Below, piece by piece: positions 54,229 to 63,897 of a stretch of 64,000 nt of DNA. Each line of letters starts with the position of its first letter. The stretch's first letter is position 1. The notes beneath the pieces are model-generated. The model was given only the letters and a program-made list of their open reading frames with translations, was not told the DNA's origin and did not search any database. The translations under genes were made by a program, and so were the position numbers. Origin of the DNA: Candidatus Frankia alpina (GTDB lineage Bacteria; Actinomycetota; Actinomycetes; Frankiales; Frankiaceae); NCBI RefSeq assembly GCF_902806485.1, contig NZ_CADCWT010000002.1, forward strand, positions 1 through 64,000, read 5' to 3'.

Positions 54229-54501
54229 ATGGGAGAACTGTCAGCGTTGCTGCCCGCGGACCGGATGGTCGCCGCTTTTCGGCGCATCGTCACCGATCCC
54301 GTCGACGGCTCGATGCTCGACGCGGACGGTGGGGAGACCCGGGTCGACAACACGGACCCGCTGTGTCGACATCACCACCGGTTGAAGCACGCCGGTACCT
54401 GGACGCTGAGCCAGCCCGTGCCCGGCCACCACATCTGGACGAGCCAGATCGGGTACCAGTACATCACCGAGCCCGGGCCCTACCTCGACGAACAGGTGTA
54501 G
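54229..54501 (+). pseudogene. HNH endonuclease (DUF222/13E12-type) remnant
   Basis: The 90-residue frame joins ITDPVDGSMLDADGG directly to LCRHHHRLKHAGTWTL ... GHHIWTSQIGYQYI. In complete DUF222-HNH proteins about 40-50 residues, including the zinc/catalytic CDLDH-type segment, lie between these pieces. Here they are missing and the whole N-terminal DUF222 domain is absent. A GGAGG ahead of ATG 54229 means it could still be translated, but without nuclease activity. Confidence 0.6.
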
Positions 54502-54507
54502 AGCCGG

Positions 54508-54696
54508 TCAGGCGCGGGCGACCGTGCCCGCCTTGATGCAGGAGGTGCAGACGTTCAGCCGCCGACGGGTGCCTCCCACTACGGCACGGACCGTCTGGAT
54601 GTTCGGATTCCAGCGACGGCGGGTGCGTCGGTGGGAGTGGGAGACCGACATACCGAAGCCCGGTCCCTTGCCGCAGACGTCGCACACCGAAGACAC
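54508..54696 (-). CDS. rpmB: 50S ribosomal protein L28
   Basis: This 62-residue L28 has zinc-binding cysteines (CDVCGKGP ... CTSC, the C+ form). It has the typical [20 protein letters not shown] and the closing [16 protein letters not shown] 54696 has GGAG nine bases upstream on its strand; the longer frame is not real. It is divergent from recG. Confidence 0.94.
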   Translation of the reverse strand: MSSVCDVCGKGPGFGMSVSHSHRRTRRRWNPNIQTVRAVVGGTRRRLNVCTSCIKAGTVARA

Positions 54697-54916
54697 GAAA
54701 AACACTCCGTCGAAGTAGTAATGGTCCCGGTGCCATGCCCGGGACGTCGGGCGGTCAGGACCGCGATCGTACTCATCCCGTGAGCCTGATGGCCTGGTCG
54801 GGAGAACTCGCGCAGCAGAGACCAGCTTGAGATTACCCCAGGCGTTGTGGTCCTGGGCGTGGGGCGCGAGGCGATCGAGCTCGGCGCCGTCGGTGGTCCG
54901 GTGCACTATCTGGGGT

Positions 54917-57094
54917 GTGGTCGACCTCGACACGTCCCTGAAGTCACTCCTCGGTCAGCGGACCGCCACCCTGTTGGCGGAGGGCCTTGAGCTGCATGTG
55001 GTCGGTGACCTCCTGGCGCACCTGCCCCGCCGGTATCACGAGCGGGGCGAACTGACAGATCTCGCCGACCTGGTCGTCGGTGACACGGTCACGGTCCAGG
55101 CCAGGGTGGAGAAGGCCGAACGCCGACCGATGCGAGGCAGCCGTGGGTCCATGCTGCGAGTGACGGTCACAGACGGCACCCATCCGCTGGCACTGACCTT
55201 TTTCAACCAGAGCTGGCGGGAACGCGATCTCCGTCCCGGGACGACGGCGCTGTTCGCCGGGAAGGTCGACGAGTACCGCGGGCGCCGGCAGCTGACCAAC
55301 CCCGAGGTCCAGCTGCTGGAGCCGGAGGTGGACAGCGACGTCACCGGCCCGCTGTTCGCGAACGCGCTGGTGCCGATCTACCCTGCCGCCGCCAAGGTGC
55401 CGAGCTGGACCTTGGCCAGATGCGTCCGACTGGTCCTGGATTCTCTCGGTTCCCTGGAGGACCCCCTGCCGGAGGACCTGCGCCGGCGGCATCGCCTGGC
55501 CACGCTCGCCGAGGCCTACCGGCTGGTGCATCAACCCACCGACCGTGGCCAGGTTGCGTCGGGGCGCAGGCGCCTCACCTGGGACGAGGCTCTGGTCCTC
55601 CAGGTGGCGCTGGCGCGCCGCCGCCGCGAGGTGGAAGCGCTGGCAACGACTGCCCGCAACGCCAGGCCGGACGGCCTGCTGACTGCGTTCGACGCTGCGC
55701 TGCCCTTCCCCCTCACGGCGGGCCAGCGTGAGGTGGGCGCCACCATCGCGGGCGAGATCGGGCGTCCGGTGCCGATGCACCGCCTCCTGCAGGGCGAGGT
55801 CGGGTCGGGCAAGACGGTGGTGGCGCTGCGGGCGATGCTCATCGTGGTCGATGCTGGCGGCCAGGCTGTGCTCCTCGCACCCACGGAGACGCTCGCCGCC
55901 CAGCATTGCCGGAGCCTGCGGGAAATGCTGGGTGACCTGGCGCGTGACGGCGAGCTCGGCGCCGATGAACGGGCGACTCGGGTGACCTTGGTCACAGGCT
56001 CGATGGGGGCCCGCGCTCGGCGAGAGGCGTTGGCGGTCATCGCGGAAGGCTCAGCTGGCCTCATCGTCGGAACCCATGCCCTGCTGCACGATGAAGTCGT
56101 CTTCGCGGACCTCGGGCTGATCGTCGTCGACGAGCAGCACCGGTTCGGTGTCGAACAACGTGATGCGTTGCGGGCGCGGGGTCGGCGTCCGCCACATCTG
56201 CTCGTCATGACGGCGACCCCGATCCCGCGAACCGTGGCCATGACTGTCTTCGGGGATCTGGAGATATCCGAGCTCACCGAGTTGCCGAGGGGCCGTTCCC
56301 CGGTCGCCACCTTCGTCGTTCCTGCAGCGATGCGCTCGTGGGCCGATCGGATGTGGGGGCGAATCCGTGACGAGGTCGCGACCGGTCGCCAGGCCTACGT
56401 GGTGTGCCCCCGTATCGGCGGGGACGGAGCGGATGACGATACCGACGCGATGGCCGACGAGGCGCAGGGGCGGGCGGGACGTCCGGCGGCGACGGTGACG
56501 GACGTGCTGCCGCAGCTGGTGGATGGTGAACTCGCCGGCCTGCGGGTGGAGTGCCTGCACGGTCGCCTCCCAGCAGCGCAACGGGAGGCCACGATGAACC
56601 GCTTCGCTCAGGGGCAGATCGACGTGCTGGTGGCGACCACGGTCGTCGAGGTCGGCGTGAACGTGCCGAATGCGACGGTGATGGTAGTTCTTGATGCGGA
56701 TCGGTTCGGCGTGTCGCAGTTGCACCAGCTGCGGGGGCGGGTCGGGCGCGGCACCGCACCCGGGTGGTGCCTGCTGCACACGGCGTCGGACCAGGCAACG
56801 CCAGCCTGGGACAGACTGGGAGCGGTCGCGGCGACCAACGATGGGGCGGAGCTTGCCCGACTCGACCTGGCGCAGCGTCATGAGGGGGACGTGCTGGGGG
56901 CGGCCCAGTCCGGGGGACGCCGATCCCTGAAGTTGCTGGCGCTGTTGCGGGACGAGAAGCTGATTCGGGAGGCCCGTGTCGAGGCAACTCGATTGGTCGA
57001 CGCCGATCCTGAACTGGAGCGGCATCCCGCCTTGCGGCGCCTGCTTGATGCGGCGCTCGATGATGCCAGTGCGGCTTTTCTCGAGAAAGGATGA
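54917..57094 (+). CDS. recG: ATP-dependent DNA helicase RecG
   Basis: RecG remodels stalled forks and Holliday junctions. The 725 residues have the wedge/OB domain, then helicase motifs: Walker A GEVGSGKT near residue 293, DEQHRFG near 406, TATPIPRT, and the C-terminal [16 protein letters not shown] and [12 protein letters not shown] 54917 has CACTAT eight bases upstream, hinting at a leaderless message. Its stop overlaps the rsmD start. Confidence 0.96.
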   Translation: MVDLDTSLKSLLGQRTATLLAEGLELHVVGDLLAHLPRRYHERGELTDLADLVVGDTVTVQARVEKAERRPMRGSRGSMLRVTVTDGTHPLALTFFNQSWRERDLRPGTTALFAGKVDEYRGRRQLTNPEVQLLEPEVDSDVTGPLFANALVPIYPAAAKVPSWTLARCVRLVLDSLGSLEDPLPEDLRRRHRLATLAEAYRLVHQPTDRGQVASGRRRLTWDEALVLQVALARRRREVEALATTARNARPDGLLTAFDAALPFPLTAGQREVGATIAGEIGRPVPMHRLLQGEVGSGKTVVALRAMLIVVDAGGQAVLLAPTETLAAQHCRSLREMLGDLARDGELGADERATRVTLVTGSMGARARREALAVIAEGSAGLIVGTHALLHDEVVFADLGLIVVDEQHRFGVEQRDALRARGRRPPHLLVMTATPIPRTVAMTVFGDLEISELTELPRGRSPVATFVVPAAMRSWADRMWGRIRDEVATGRQAYVVCPRIGGDGADDDTDAMADEAQGRAGRPAATVTDVLPQLVDGELAGLRVECLHGRLPAAQREATMNRFAQGQIDVLVATTVVEVGVNVPNATVMVVLDADRFGVSQLHQLRGRVGRGTAPGWCLLHTASDQATPAWDRLGAVAATNDGAELARLDLAQRHEGDVLGAAQSGGRRSLKLLALLRDEKLIREARVEATRLVDADPELERHPALRRLLDAALDDASAAFLEKG

Positions 57095-57663
57095 TCGGCG
57101 CATCGATGACGCGCATTATCGGTGGGGCCGTGGGTGGCCGGCAACTCGTCGTCCCCACGGGTCGATCCACCCGGCCAACGTCGGATCGGGCCCGCGAGGG
57201 TTTGTTCAACACCTTGTCGACGTGCGTCGATCTGTCGGGTGCCCGGGTCGCGGACCTGTACGCGGGTTCGGGCGCAGTGGGCTTGGAGGCGTTGTCCCGC
57301 GGAGCGTCGCACGTGCTTCTGGTCGACCATGGCCCGGCGGCGGTCCGGGCGCTGCGGCGGAACGTGGCTGCTCTCGGGCTCGCGGGAGCCGAGATCGTGC
57401 AGGCCTCGGTTTCGCGTGTGGTGCAGAACACTTCTAGTGATCCCTACGAGGTGATTTTTCTCGATCCTCCCTATGCGATGAGTGACATCGAGCTTCGCGA
57501 AGTACTGGCAAGGCTCCACGGTGGTGCATGGTTGGCCGTTGACGGTGTCTGTGTAGTCGAAAGGTCTCACCGGTCGGGTCCGGTTACGTGGCCGGACGGA
57601 TTGTGTGCGTTGCGTGATCGGAGGTATGGGGAGGGTGTTCTCTGGTACGGTATTCGATCATGA
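57091..57663 (+). CDS. rsmD: 16S rRNA (guanine966-N2)-methyltransferase RsmD
   Basis: RsmD methylates G966 of 16S rRNA using SAM. The 190 residues include RIIGGAVGGRQL, RPTSDRAREGLFN, the SAM motif VADLYAGSGAVGLEALSRGA and catalytic DPPY near D125. ATG 57091 overlaps the recG stop (ATGA), and its own stop overlaps the coaD start, so recG-rsmD-coaD form one coupled unit. ATG 57106 is an alternative start. Confidence 0.94.
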   Translation: MIGASMTRIIGGAVGGRQLVVPTGRSTRPTSDRAREGLFNTLSTCVDLSGARVADLYAGSGAVGLEALSRGASHVLLVDHGPAAVRALRRNVAALGLAGAEIVQASVSRVVQNTSSDPYEVIFLDPPYAMSDIELREVLARLHGGAWLAVDGVCVVERSHRSGPVTWPDGLCALRDRRYGEGVLWYGIRS

Positions 57664-58160
57664 GGAGGGCAGTCTGTCCCGGTTCATTTGATCCGATCAC
57701 CAATGGCCACCTTGACATCGTCGTCAGAGCCAGCAAGCTCTTCGATGAGGTCGTGGTCGCCGTTTCGATCAACAAGAACAAGGCCACCCTGTTCACCATC
57801 GATGAGCGCATGGAGCTCATTCGTGAGGCGGTGCGCAATCATCCGATGTCGCCATCAAACGTAGTGGTGGACGCATCGCACGGGCTGGTGGTCGACTTTT
57901 GCCGTGCGCGCGGTATCCAGTCCATCGTCAAAGGACTGCGCGCGGTCAGCGACTTCGATTATGAACTCCAGATGGCGCAGATGAACAATTCGCTCGCTGG
58001 CGTGGAGACGCTTTTCATGAGCACGAACCCGCAGTATGCGTTTTTGTCCTCAAGTCTGGTGAAGGAGGTCGCTCGCTACGGAGGGGACGTCTCGCACCTG
58101 GTTCCCGACGTGGTCCTCAAGCAGCTCCGCGAGCGTGCGGTCGAGCGTGCGGTCGAGTAG
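57660..58160 (+). CDS. coaD: Phosphopantetheine adenylyltransferase
   Basis: CoaD makes dephospho-CoA from phosphopantetheine and ATP. The 166 residues show the nucleotidyltransferase motifs CPGSFDPITNGHLDIV (T/HxGH type), GLRAVSDFDYELQMAQMN and SSSLVKEVARYGGDV. The last residues (ERAVERAVE) come from an exact 12-base tandem duplication at 58131-58154, a small recent extension. The start overlaps rsmD. Confidence 0.96.
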   Translation: MRRAVCPGSFDPITNGHLDIVVRASKLFDEVVVAVSINKNKATLFTIDERMELIREAVRNHPMSPSNVVVDASHGLVVDFCRARGIQSIVKGLRAVSDFDYELQMAQMNNSLAGVETLFMSTNPQYAFLSSSLVKEVARYGGDVSHLVPDVVLKQLRERAVERAVE

Positions 58161-58461
58161 TTCGCGCAACCACTCGCGCTGAGGATGTGCCCGCTGCAGC
58201 CCGCCCGACGTGGGCAGGATGGGTGGCCATGGCCGAACCGCCAGGTGCTCCTGGCGGTTGCCGGCAGCGTGCAGGTCGTGCCGTGACTCGATCGGATACG
58301 CTGGTCGCTGTAGTCGCCGACTGGCTGGTATGCGTCTGGTGGCCCTCCGAGTGGCCTGAGGGGCCGTCGGGGGCCAGGTACTCGATCGTCAGCCGGTGCT
58401 GCAGCAGCCCCACCCCACGTAAGGTCCGCCACCAACGGACTTACCCGAGCCGAACCTAGAC
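58161..58461 (+). promoter_or_regulatory. Gap between coaD and yceD-like gene
   Basis: A perfect 10-bp hairpin with a TGCT loop (AACCGCCAGG at 58236-58245, CCTGGCGGTT at 58250-58259) probably ends the recG-rsmD-coaD unit. TACGCT at 58294-58299 could be the -10 box for the following ribosomal unit. Confidence 0.45.
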
Positions 58462-59091
58462 GTGAATTCGACTGCCGCCATGACTGGATCCCACCCCCGC
58501 CGTAGGACGCCCAAGGGCCCGCTGGTGCTCGACACCCGTGAGCTCGGCCGGCGGCCGGGGTCAATGCGCCGTGTCCAAACCCAGGCGGCGCTTCCTGCCG
58601 ATCTCGGGGCCGAGATGATGTGGGTCCCCGCGGGGGCCATCGCCACGTTGGATCTCCGTCTGGAGTCGGTGATCGAGGGGGTGCTGGTCAGCGGCACGAT
58701 CGTCGCCCCGCTGAAGGGCGAATGCGGGCGCTGTCTGGCTGAGGTGTCCGACATTGGCACTGTCGAGGTCAGAGAGCTTTTCTACTACCCTGACCGGGCC
58801 GTGGACATGGCGGATGACGACGACGCCAGGGTTCTCGCCGAAGATCATGCCGACCTCGAGCCCGTGGTCCGGGACGCCTTGGTGTTGGACCTGCCGTTGT
58901 CTCCCACCTGTCGGCCGGATTGCGCGGGACTGTGCGTGGACTGTGGTGCGCGGCTCGACGAGGTCGGGCCGAATCATTCCCACGACCGCCTCGACGCTCG
59001 GTGGATTGCGTTGTCCGTTCTGGCGGAAGGCGCTCCGACGGGAACTGATCAGGGTCGGTCCGACCCTGACGAGAGCAAGGAGAAGAAATAG
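58462..59091 (+). CDS. YceD/DUF177-family protein
   Basis: The 209-residue protein has the DUF177 hallmarks: [12 protein letters not shown] in the middle, and [23 protein letters not shown] near the end, a probable zinc-binding cysteine set. Family members (YceD) are linked to 23S rRNA accumulation and lie before rpmF in most bacteria. The acidic/lysine tail ends in SKEKK, and the stop overlaps the rpmF start by one base. GTG 58462 is the likely start. Confidence 0.88.
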   Translation: MNSTAAMTGSHPRRRTPKGPLVLDTRELGRRPGSMRRVQTQAALPADLGAEMMWVPAGAIATLDLRLESVIEGVLVSGTIVAPLKGECGRCLAEVSDIGTVEVRELFYYPDRAVDMADDDDARVLAEDHADLEPVVRDALVLDLPLSPTCRPDCAGLCVDCGARLDEVGPNHSHDRLDARWIALSVLAEGAPTGTDQGRSDPDESKEKK

Positions 59092-59261
59092 TGGCCGTCC
59101 CGAAGCGGCGCACCTCGCGCAGCAACACCCGATCCCGCCGTTCGCAGTGGAAGGCCAAGGTGCCGACCCTCGCGAAGTGCTCCCGGGGGCACGTGATCCG
59201 GCCGCACACCGTGTGCACGACGTGCGGCCGGTACAACGATCGTCAGGTGCTTGACGTCTGA
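59091..59261 (+). CDS. rpmF: 50S ribosomal protein L32
   Basis: This is a 56-residue L32 ([20 protein letters not shown]) with zinc-binding CxxxH-type and CTTC cysteines ([17 protein letters not shown]). GTG 59091 has AAGGAG seven bases upstream. The gene overlaps yceD by one base and is followed seven bases later by the plsX-like gene. Confidence 0.93.
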   Translation: MAVPKRRTSRSNTRSRRSQWKAKVPTLAKCSRGHVIRPHTVCTTCGRYNDRQVLDV

Positions 59262-59267
59262 CCCGGC

Positions 59268-60341
59268 GTGACCCGCATCGCCGTTGATCTGCTGGGGGAG
59301 GGGCTCCCTGTCGGGCCCCTCCTTGAGGCGCTGCCCGCCGCATTGGACGCAGACCCACGTCTGGTACTGATCCTGGTTTCGCCCGCGGAAGGTGTTCGTG
59401 AGGAGCTGGCACGGCTCGGTATCGCGCCTGGCGAGCGAGTGCTGCTGAGGCCCGCCACGCGCACGGTGACAGGGGGTCCTGCCGCCTTTCGGGATGTCCG
59501 CGCGCGCCGGGACGCCGGCGTCCGGGTGGCCGCTCGGCTGGTTCGCGAGGGTCACGCTGATGCCATGGTCTCGGTAGCGCCCGTGGAGTCGGTCGTCGCC
59601 TCAGCCCAGTTCACCCACGGACTGCTACCCGGCGCGACGAGAGCCGTGCTTGCCGCGGTCATCGGTAGGAGAGACGCCGGCGTTGTTCTGTGCGACGCCG
59701 GATCGACCGTCGGCGTGACGGCCGACGAACTCGCCCAGTTTGCGCTGCTGGCTAGCGGATATGCGGCGTTGCGGTTCATGGTGAACGCACCCCGGATCGG
59801 GCTCTTGGTGCCGCGAGAGGCGTTGTCAGATCCGTTGCGGCGGATCGCGGATGAGCTGCTTCGATCGCTCGATCTGAACTATGTCGGTCCGTGCACGGTC
59901 GAAGATCTTCTCGCCGGTCCCGAGCCAGCCGGCCAGGAAGGGGCGGCGACAGGCCGGTCCCCAGCCGTGGGTCCGAGCAGACGGCTCGAGGTCGCGGTGA
60001 CCGACGGCTACACCGGTGATGTCGTGCTGTCGACCATTCGAGGTGTGTCGAGCTGGGAACGCCGAGATGCGGCCGGCCGCCTGAACGCCGGCCTGGATCC
60101 GGCGTGGGGAACATTGGAAGATCCTGATGTGCGAGGGGGAACGATCGTGCTGGGGGTCGACGGCGTCGCGGTCCACGCGGAGCGCACTCGAGGAGGATCC
60201 GTGGATGCCGGGGCCGGCGGGCTGCTCGCGGCGCTGAAGGTGGCGTCGTCGGCCGTACGCGGGGATCTCATCCCGCGCACACGGGCCGGGCTGGCGACCC
60301 TGGTGGCACGGCGCCGCGCGCTGGCTGGGCTGGCCGGATGA
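59268..60341 (+). CDS. PlsX-like phosphate acyltransferase-family protein (divergent)
   Basis: Position between rpmF and rnc, the 357-residue length, and the motifs [23 protein letters not shown] and [16 protein letters not shown] mark it as PlsX-family. PlsX makes acyl-phosphate for phospholipids. However, the family's DxMGGD start reads DLLGEG, the GNTGA loop reads APVES, and DVGAN reads DAGST. Key residues are therefore changed, and the activity may differ or be lost. GTG 59268 starts seven bases after rpmF; the stop overlaps rnc. Confidence 0.78.
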   Translation: MTRIAVDLLGEGLPVGPLLEALPAALDADPRLVLILVSPAEGVREELARLGIAPGERVLLRPATRTVTGGPAAFRDVRARRDAGVRVAARLVREGHADAMVSVAPVESVVASAQFTHGLLPGATRAVLAAVIGRRDAGVVLCDAGSTVGVTADELAQFALLASGYAALRFMVNAPRIGLLVPREALSDPLRRIADELLRSLDLNYVGPCTVEDLLAGPEPAGQEGAATGRSPAVGPSRRLEVAVTDGYTGDVVLSTIRGVSSWERRDAAGRLNAGLDPAWGTLEDPDVRGGTIVLGVDGVAVHAERTRGGSVDAGAGGLLAALKVASSAVRGDLIPRTRAGLATLVARRRALAGLAG

Positions 60342-61156
60342 CGCGCCACCTGCCGACTCCTCCGCCACGGGGCGGACTGATCGAGGTTCTCGAGGCGGCG
60401 ATCGATCCTGAGCTGCTCGATCGGGCGCTCACGCACCGCTCCTACGCCTATGAGAAGGGCGGCCTCCCAACCAACGAGCGGTTGGAGTTTCTGGGCGACG
60501 CGGTGCTTGGTCTCGTCGTAACCGCCGCGCTCTTCCTCCGGCATCCCGATCTGCCCGAGGGGCAGCTGGCCAAGCAGCGGGCCTCGGTGGTGAACATGCG
60601 AGCGCTCGCCGACGTGGCGCGTGGCATCGGACCAGACGGACTCGGGCCCTACCTGCTGCTCGGCCGTGGGGAGGAGACAACCGGGGGTCGCGACAAGGCA
60701 AGTATTTTGGCCGACACCCTCGAGGCCATCATCGGGGCGGTCTATCTCTCGGCCGGCCTCGACGTCGCTTCCATCTTCGTGCATCGCCTGTTCGATCCGT
60801 TGTTGGACGAGGCTGCGGGTCGCGGAGCCGGGTTGGACTGGAAGACGTCGCTGCAGGAGCAGACGGCTCTGCTCGCCCTCGGGCCGCCCGAGTATCTGGT
60901 TGAGGAAGCCGGCCCCGATCACGCCAAGAGGTTCACCGCCCACGCGCGGATTGCGGGCGAGCCGCTGGGCGAGGGCGAGGGGGGCAGCAAGAAGGAAGCC
61001 GAGCAGCGGGCTGCTGCCGCGGCCTTCGCCGTCCTGGAGAGTCGGGCGGCCGCGGCGACGCAGGGTGACGGAGACGGCGGTTCGACCGGGCCCGCGGTGC
61101 ATGATGACGCGTCCGTTGTGGGTCAGCTGGGCCGAGGGCACACCTCGGGCCCTTGA
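60338..61156 (+). CDS. rnc: Ribonuclease III
   Basis: RNase III cleaves double-stranded RNA in rRNA and mRNA processing. The 272 residues have the signature NERLEFLGD (46-54), the second acidic site [12 protein letters not shown], and a C-terminal dsRNA-binding domain ([13 protein letters not shown] ... [15 protein letters not shown]). A 35-residue low-complexity tail follows. ATG 60338 overlaps the upstream stop (ATGA). Confidence 0.96.
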   Translation: MTRHLPTPPPRGGLIEVLEAAIDPELLDRALTHRSYAYEKGGLPTNERLEFLGDAVLGLVVTAALFLRHPDLPEGQLAKQRASVVNMRALADVARGIGPDGLGPYLLLGRGEETTGGRDKASILADTLEAIIGAVYLSAGLDVASIFVHRLFDPLLDEAAGRGAGLDWKTSLQEQTALLALGPPEYLVEEAGPDHAKRFTAHARIAGEPLGEGEGGSKKEAEQRAAAAAFAVLESRAAAATQGDGDGGSTGPAVHDDASVVGQLGRGHTSGP

Positions 61157-61260
61157 GGTCGACGACCCCACCACCGCGATGATTCTGACAGGCCGTGGCC
61201 CCCGGCTGGCGTGGACCGGTTCCGCGCACCACGCCAGACTCTCGCCGACAGGCGGAGATC

Positions 61261-62226
61261 ATGCCTGAGCTACCAGAGGTGGAGGTCGTACGCCGCGGCC
61301 TGCAACACGGTGTCGTTGGCAGGACTATCGCCTCGGTCGAGGTGTGTCACCTGCGTGCGGTCCGTCGTCATGTGGCCGGCGCGGGTGATTTCTCTGCGCT
61401 GCTTGTCGGGCGGCGGGTGACTGCCGCGAAACGTCGCGGCAAGTACCTTTGGCTCGCGCTGCGAGCGGATCCCGCGGCCACCCCCGCGGCCGCGGGGGTG
61501 GCGCAGGCGGTCGGGCCGCAGTCGACAAGCGCGCCTGCGGGTCTGCCCGTGTCGGACCCGTCCCTGCCGTCCGCCCCGGATGACGCTTTGATCGCGCATC
61601 TGGGCATGAGCGGTCAACTTCTGGTGGTGCCGTCGACGAGCCCGGATCAGAAGCACCTGCGGATCCGTTTCACCTTCCTGGACGGAGGCCGCGAACTGCG
61701 GTTCGTGGACCAGCGAACCTTTGGTGGTCTGGCGGTCGCGATCGGTGGTGGAGAGCTGCCGGAGCCGGTCGCCCATATTGCCCGGGACCCACTTGATCCC
61801 GACTTCGACGAGGACCTTGTCGTTCGGCGGCTGCGTGAGCGCCGTACCGGCGTCAAGCGGGCATTGCTTGACCAGACGCTGGTCAGCGGCGTGGGCAACA
61901 TCTACGCGGCCGAGGCGCTGTGGGCGGCGAGGCTGCACTATGCCCGGCCGACGGAGACGTTGACTCGTTCCGAGGTTCGGCGGTTGCTGGACTGTGTCCG
62001 CACGGTCATGATTGCGGCGCTCGACGCTGGTGGGACGTCCTTCGACAAGCTGTATGTCTCGACCGAGGGGGTCAGCGGATTGTTCGAGCGGTCGCTCGAG
62101 GTCTACGGGCGCGCGGGCCTGCCCTGCGGCCGGTGTGGGGACACGATTCGGCGGGACGCCTTCATGAACCGATCCAGCTTCACCTGTCCCACCTGCCAGC
62201 GTTCACCCCGCCGGCCCAGATGGTAG
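61261..62226 (+). CDS. mutM: Formamidopyrimidine-DNA glycosylase
   Basis: MutM excises 8-oxoguanine using the N-terminal proline exposed after Met removal ([13 protein letters not shown]). The 321 residues include LGMSGQLLV, the H2TH region ([20 protein letters not shown]) and a C-terminal zinc finger (CGRCGDTI ... CPTCQ). An insertion of about 40 residues rich in Ala, Pro and Ser lies near residues 75-110, just before the conserved AHLGMSG strand, making it longer than the usual 270-290. ATG 61261 is the start. Confidence 0.95.
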   Translation: MPELPEVEVVRRGLQHGVVGRTIASVEVCHLRAVRRHVAGAGDFSALLVGRRVTAAKRRGKYLWLALRADPAATPAAAGVAQAVGPQSTSAPAGLPVSDPSLPSAPDDALIAHLGMSGQLLVVPSTSPDQKHLRIRFTFLDGGRELRFVDQRTFGGLAVAIGGGELPEPVAHIARDPLDPDFDEDLVVRRLRERRTGVKRALLDQTLVSGVGNIYAAEALWAARLHYARPTETLTRSEVRRLLDCVRTVMIAALDAGGTSFDKLYVSTEGVSGLFERSLEVYGRAGLPCGRCGDTIRRDAFMNRSSFTCPTCQRSPRRPRW

Positions 62227-62432
62227 GATTCGATCAAATGTTCGAAGGTAATCGTCTCCCTGAGAGATGATCTCGAACGTGGCCAGCGCGGGGGCGGCGG
62301 GAGCCCGCCCTGCACGTTGGACAACGCTGCCGCCTCATCCGGGGCCGGGTCGGGACGCTCCCGGCTTGGTGAGGCACCACCGACGGCATCGGGTCGTGCT
62401 TCGCCCGCCCGATGTGAGAGGACGGAGATGCC

Positions 62433-63293
62433 ATGAATCCGGATGCGCTGCTTGGCCGGGTGCGGAAGCTTCTGGCCATGGCGGAGGCCGAGGGGCTCGC
62501 CGAGGCCGCTAGGGAGGCCTACAACATCAAGGCGGCCGAGCTCATCGCTCAGTATGGGATTGACCGCGCGCTCGTCGAGGAGGCTGCGCCGAGTCGGGTC
62601 GCCGCCGCCGATCTTGTGGTGTCCGTCGACTCGCCGTATGCCCGAGACAAGATCTCGTTGTTGGCGAGCATCGCAGCGCCGCTGGGATGCCGCCTCGTGC
62701 ATCGCACGGTCCGCCGTGACCACGGGACGGAGCATTCCGCGCATCTGTTCGGTATGGATGCGGACATCGGCCGCGTGCAGCTGTTGTTTACCTCGCTGCT
62801 CGTGCAGCAGGCGCATGGATTGGCCGTCATACGCCCGCCGCGGCATGAGGACCCGAGAGCGTTTCGCCGGTCGTGGATGGCTGGGTTCGCCTTGGCCGTC
62901 GCGCAAAGGTTGACTCGAGCGGAGCGGACGGCCCGTGAGCGGGCCCAGGCCCAGCAGCGGGAGGACGCGGACGTCGGTTTGGGAGGTCCTTCGGTGGCGG
63001 TAGTCCTAGCCGACCGGAGCCAGCGGGGGACGCGCATCTCGCCGCCGTCTATCCGCGCCTGCGGACACCCAAAGCCCGTCAGCTCTCCGGCAGCGGAGGT
63101 CGGGCTGGATACCTGGCCGGCGAGCGAGCCGATCTCGGCCTTGGCAACCGGGTGTCCGGTCGGGTCTCGCCGGCGATCGGCTCACGTGGATAGGCGACGG
63201 AACTTCCTGGCTAGAGCTTGCCGCCCGGAAGGTTGGGAACTGCGGTCTGGGTGGGGCCAGACGTCCGAGGCGGAACGTAGCCAGGGCCGATGA
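62433..63293 (+). CDS. DUF2786-family protein, C-terminus frameshifted
   Basis: The start matches DUF2786 (MNPDALLGRVRKLLAMAEAEG, then AYNIKAAELIAQYGID), a domain found in phage-like and actinobacterial proteins of unknown role. After about residue 198 the frame loses its pattern. One base back, the sequence reads AVYPRLRTPKARQLSGSG and GYLAGERADLGL, the normal family end, stopping at 63193. A missing G in the run at 63025-63029 explains this. The intact protein would be 253 residues and would not overlap the lipoprotein gene on the other strand. Confidence 0.75.
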   Translation: MNPDALLGRVRKLLAMAEAEGLAEAAREAYNIKAAELIAQYGIDRALVEEAAPSRVAAADLVVSVDSPYARDKISLLASIAAPLGCRLVHRTVRRDHGTEHSAHLFGMDADIGRVQLLFTSLLVQQAHGLAVIRPPRHEDPRAFRRSWMAGFALAVAQRLTRAERTARERAQAQQREDADVGLGGPSVAVVLADRSQRGTRISPPSIRACGHPKPVSSPAAEVGLDTWPASEPISALATGCPVGSRRRSAHVDRRRNFLARACRPEGWELRSGWGQTSEAERSQGR

Positions 63294-63561
63294 TCTTATC
63301 TGGGTCGTCGACCGGTCCGGGCGTCACATGGCGATCACCGTCGGTGCTTGGATGTGGAACGGGTAGCGCTCCGCCGTCCTGGGAGAAGTTCTGCCCGCAA
63401 CCGCCGAGTAGCAGCGCCGGCCCGAGGGCTCCGCAGACGAGCGCCACGGCGGTGGACCTGCGGCGGGAACGCGGCCGCAGCGGCCGCTCCCGTTGGAGGT
63501 CCACCGGCCGTCGTACCTCGCTCGATCGGCCTGCCACGTCTGAGAAAGAAGAGGTGTCCAC
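63211..63561 (-). CDS. Small lipoprotein
   Basis: This 116-residue protein has a basic stretch (RPRSRRRS), a hydrophobic segment (TAVALVCGALGPALLLGGC) and the lipobox LGGC-G, so it should be exported and lipid-anchored. The mature part is Pro/Gly/Asp-rich with DDPDKIIGPGYVPP, without a recognised domain. GTG 63561 is inferred because the frame upstream overlaps acyP. It diverges from acyP with a shared promoter gap of about 25 bases. Confidence 0.65.
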   Translation of the reverse strand: MDTSSFSDVAGRSSEVRRPVDLQRERPLRPRSRRRSTAVALVCGALGPALLLGGCGQNFSQDGGALPVPHPSTDGDRHVTPGPVDDPDKIIGPGYVPPRTSGPTQTAVPNLPGGKL

Positions 63562-63585
63562 GATGGGCTGTACCCTACCGTGCTG

Positions 63586-63897
63586 ATGAGCGAGGTACCC
63601 CAGAAGCAGGCGGCGTCTGGCCCGACCGTGGTCCGCTTCACGGCTCGAGTCGTCGGCCGTGTTCAGGGTGTCGGTTTTCGTGACTATGTGCGTACTCGTG
63701 GCCGCCGTCTCGGTCTGACTGGAACCGCGACCAATATGCCCGATGGCGCCGTCGTGGTGATTGCGGAAGGCGCGGAGCCTGCGTGCCGGAACCTGGTCCG
63801 CCTGCTCGTGACGGGGCACACCCCCGGTTGGACGGAGCGGGTCGAGCTGGTGTGGCAGAGGGCACAGGGTGATCTGGTCGACTTTCGCCGGAAGTGA
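63586..63897 (+). CDS. acyP: Acylphosphatase
   Basis: AcyP hydrolyses acyl phosphates. The 103-residue protein carries the catalytic arginine loop VVGRVQGVGFRDYV and the following TGTATNMPDGAVVV with the active-site asparagine. ATG 63586 is chosen; GTG 63580 in the same frame would add two residues. TACCCT at 63571-63576 is a near-leaderless -10. The gene order rnc-mutM-acyP agrees with mycobacteria, where smc follows. Confidence 0.92.
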   Translation: MSEVPQKQAASGPTVVRFTARVVGRVQGVGFRDYVRTRGRRLGLTGTATNMPDGAVVVIAEGAEPACRNLVRLLVTGHTPGWTERVELVWQRAQGDLVDFRRK

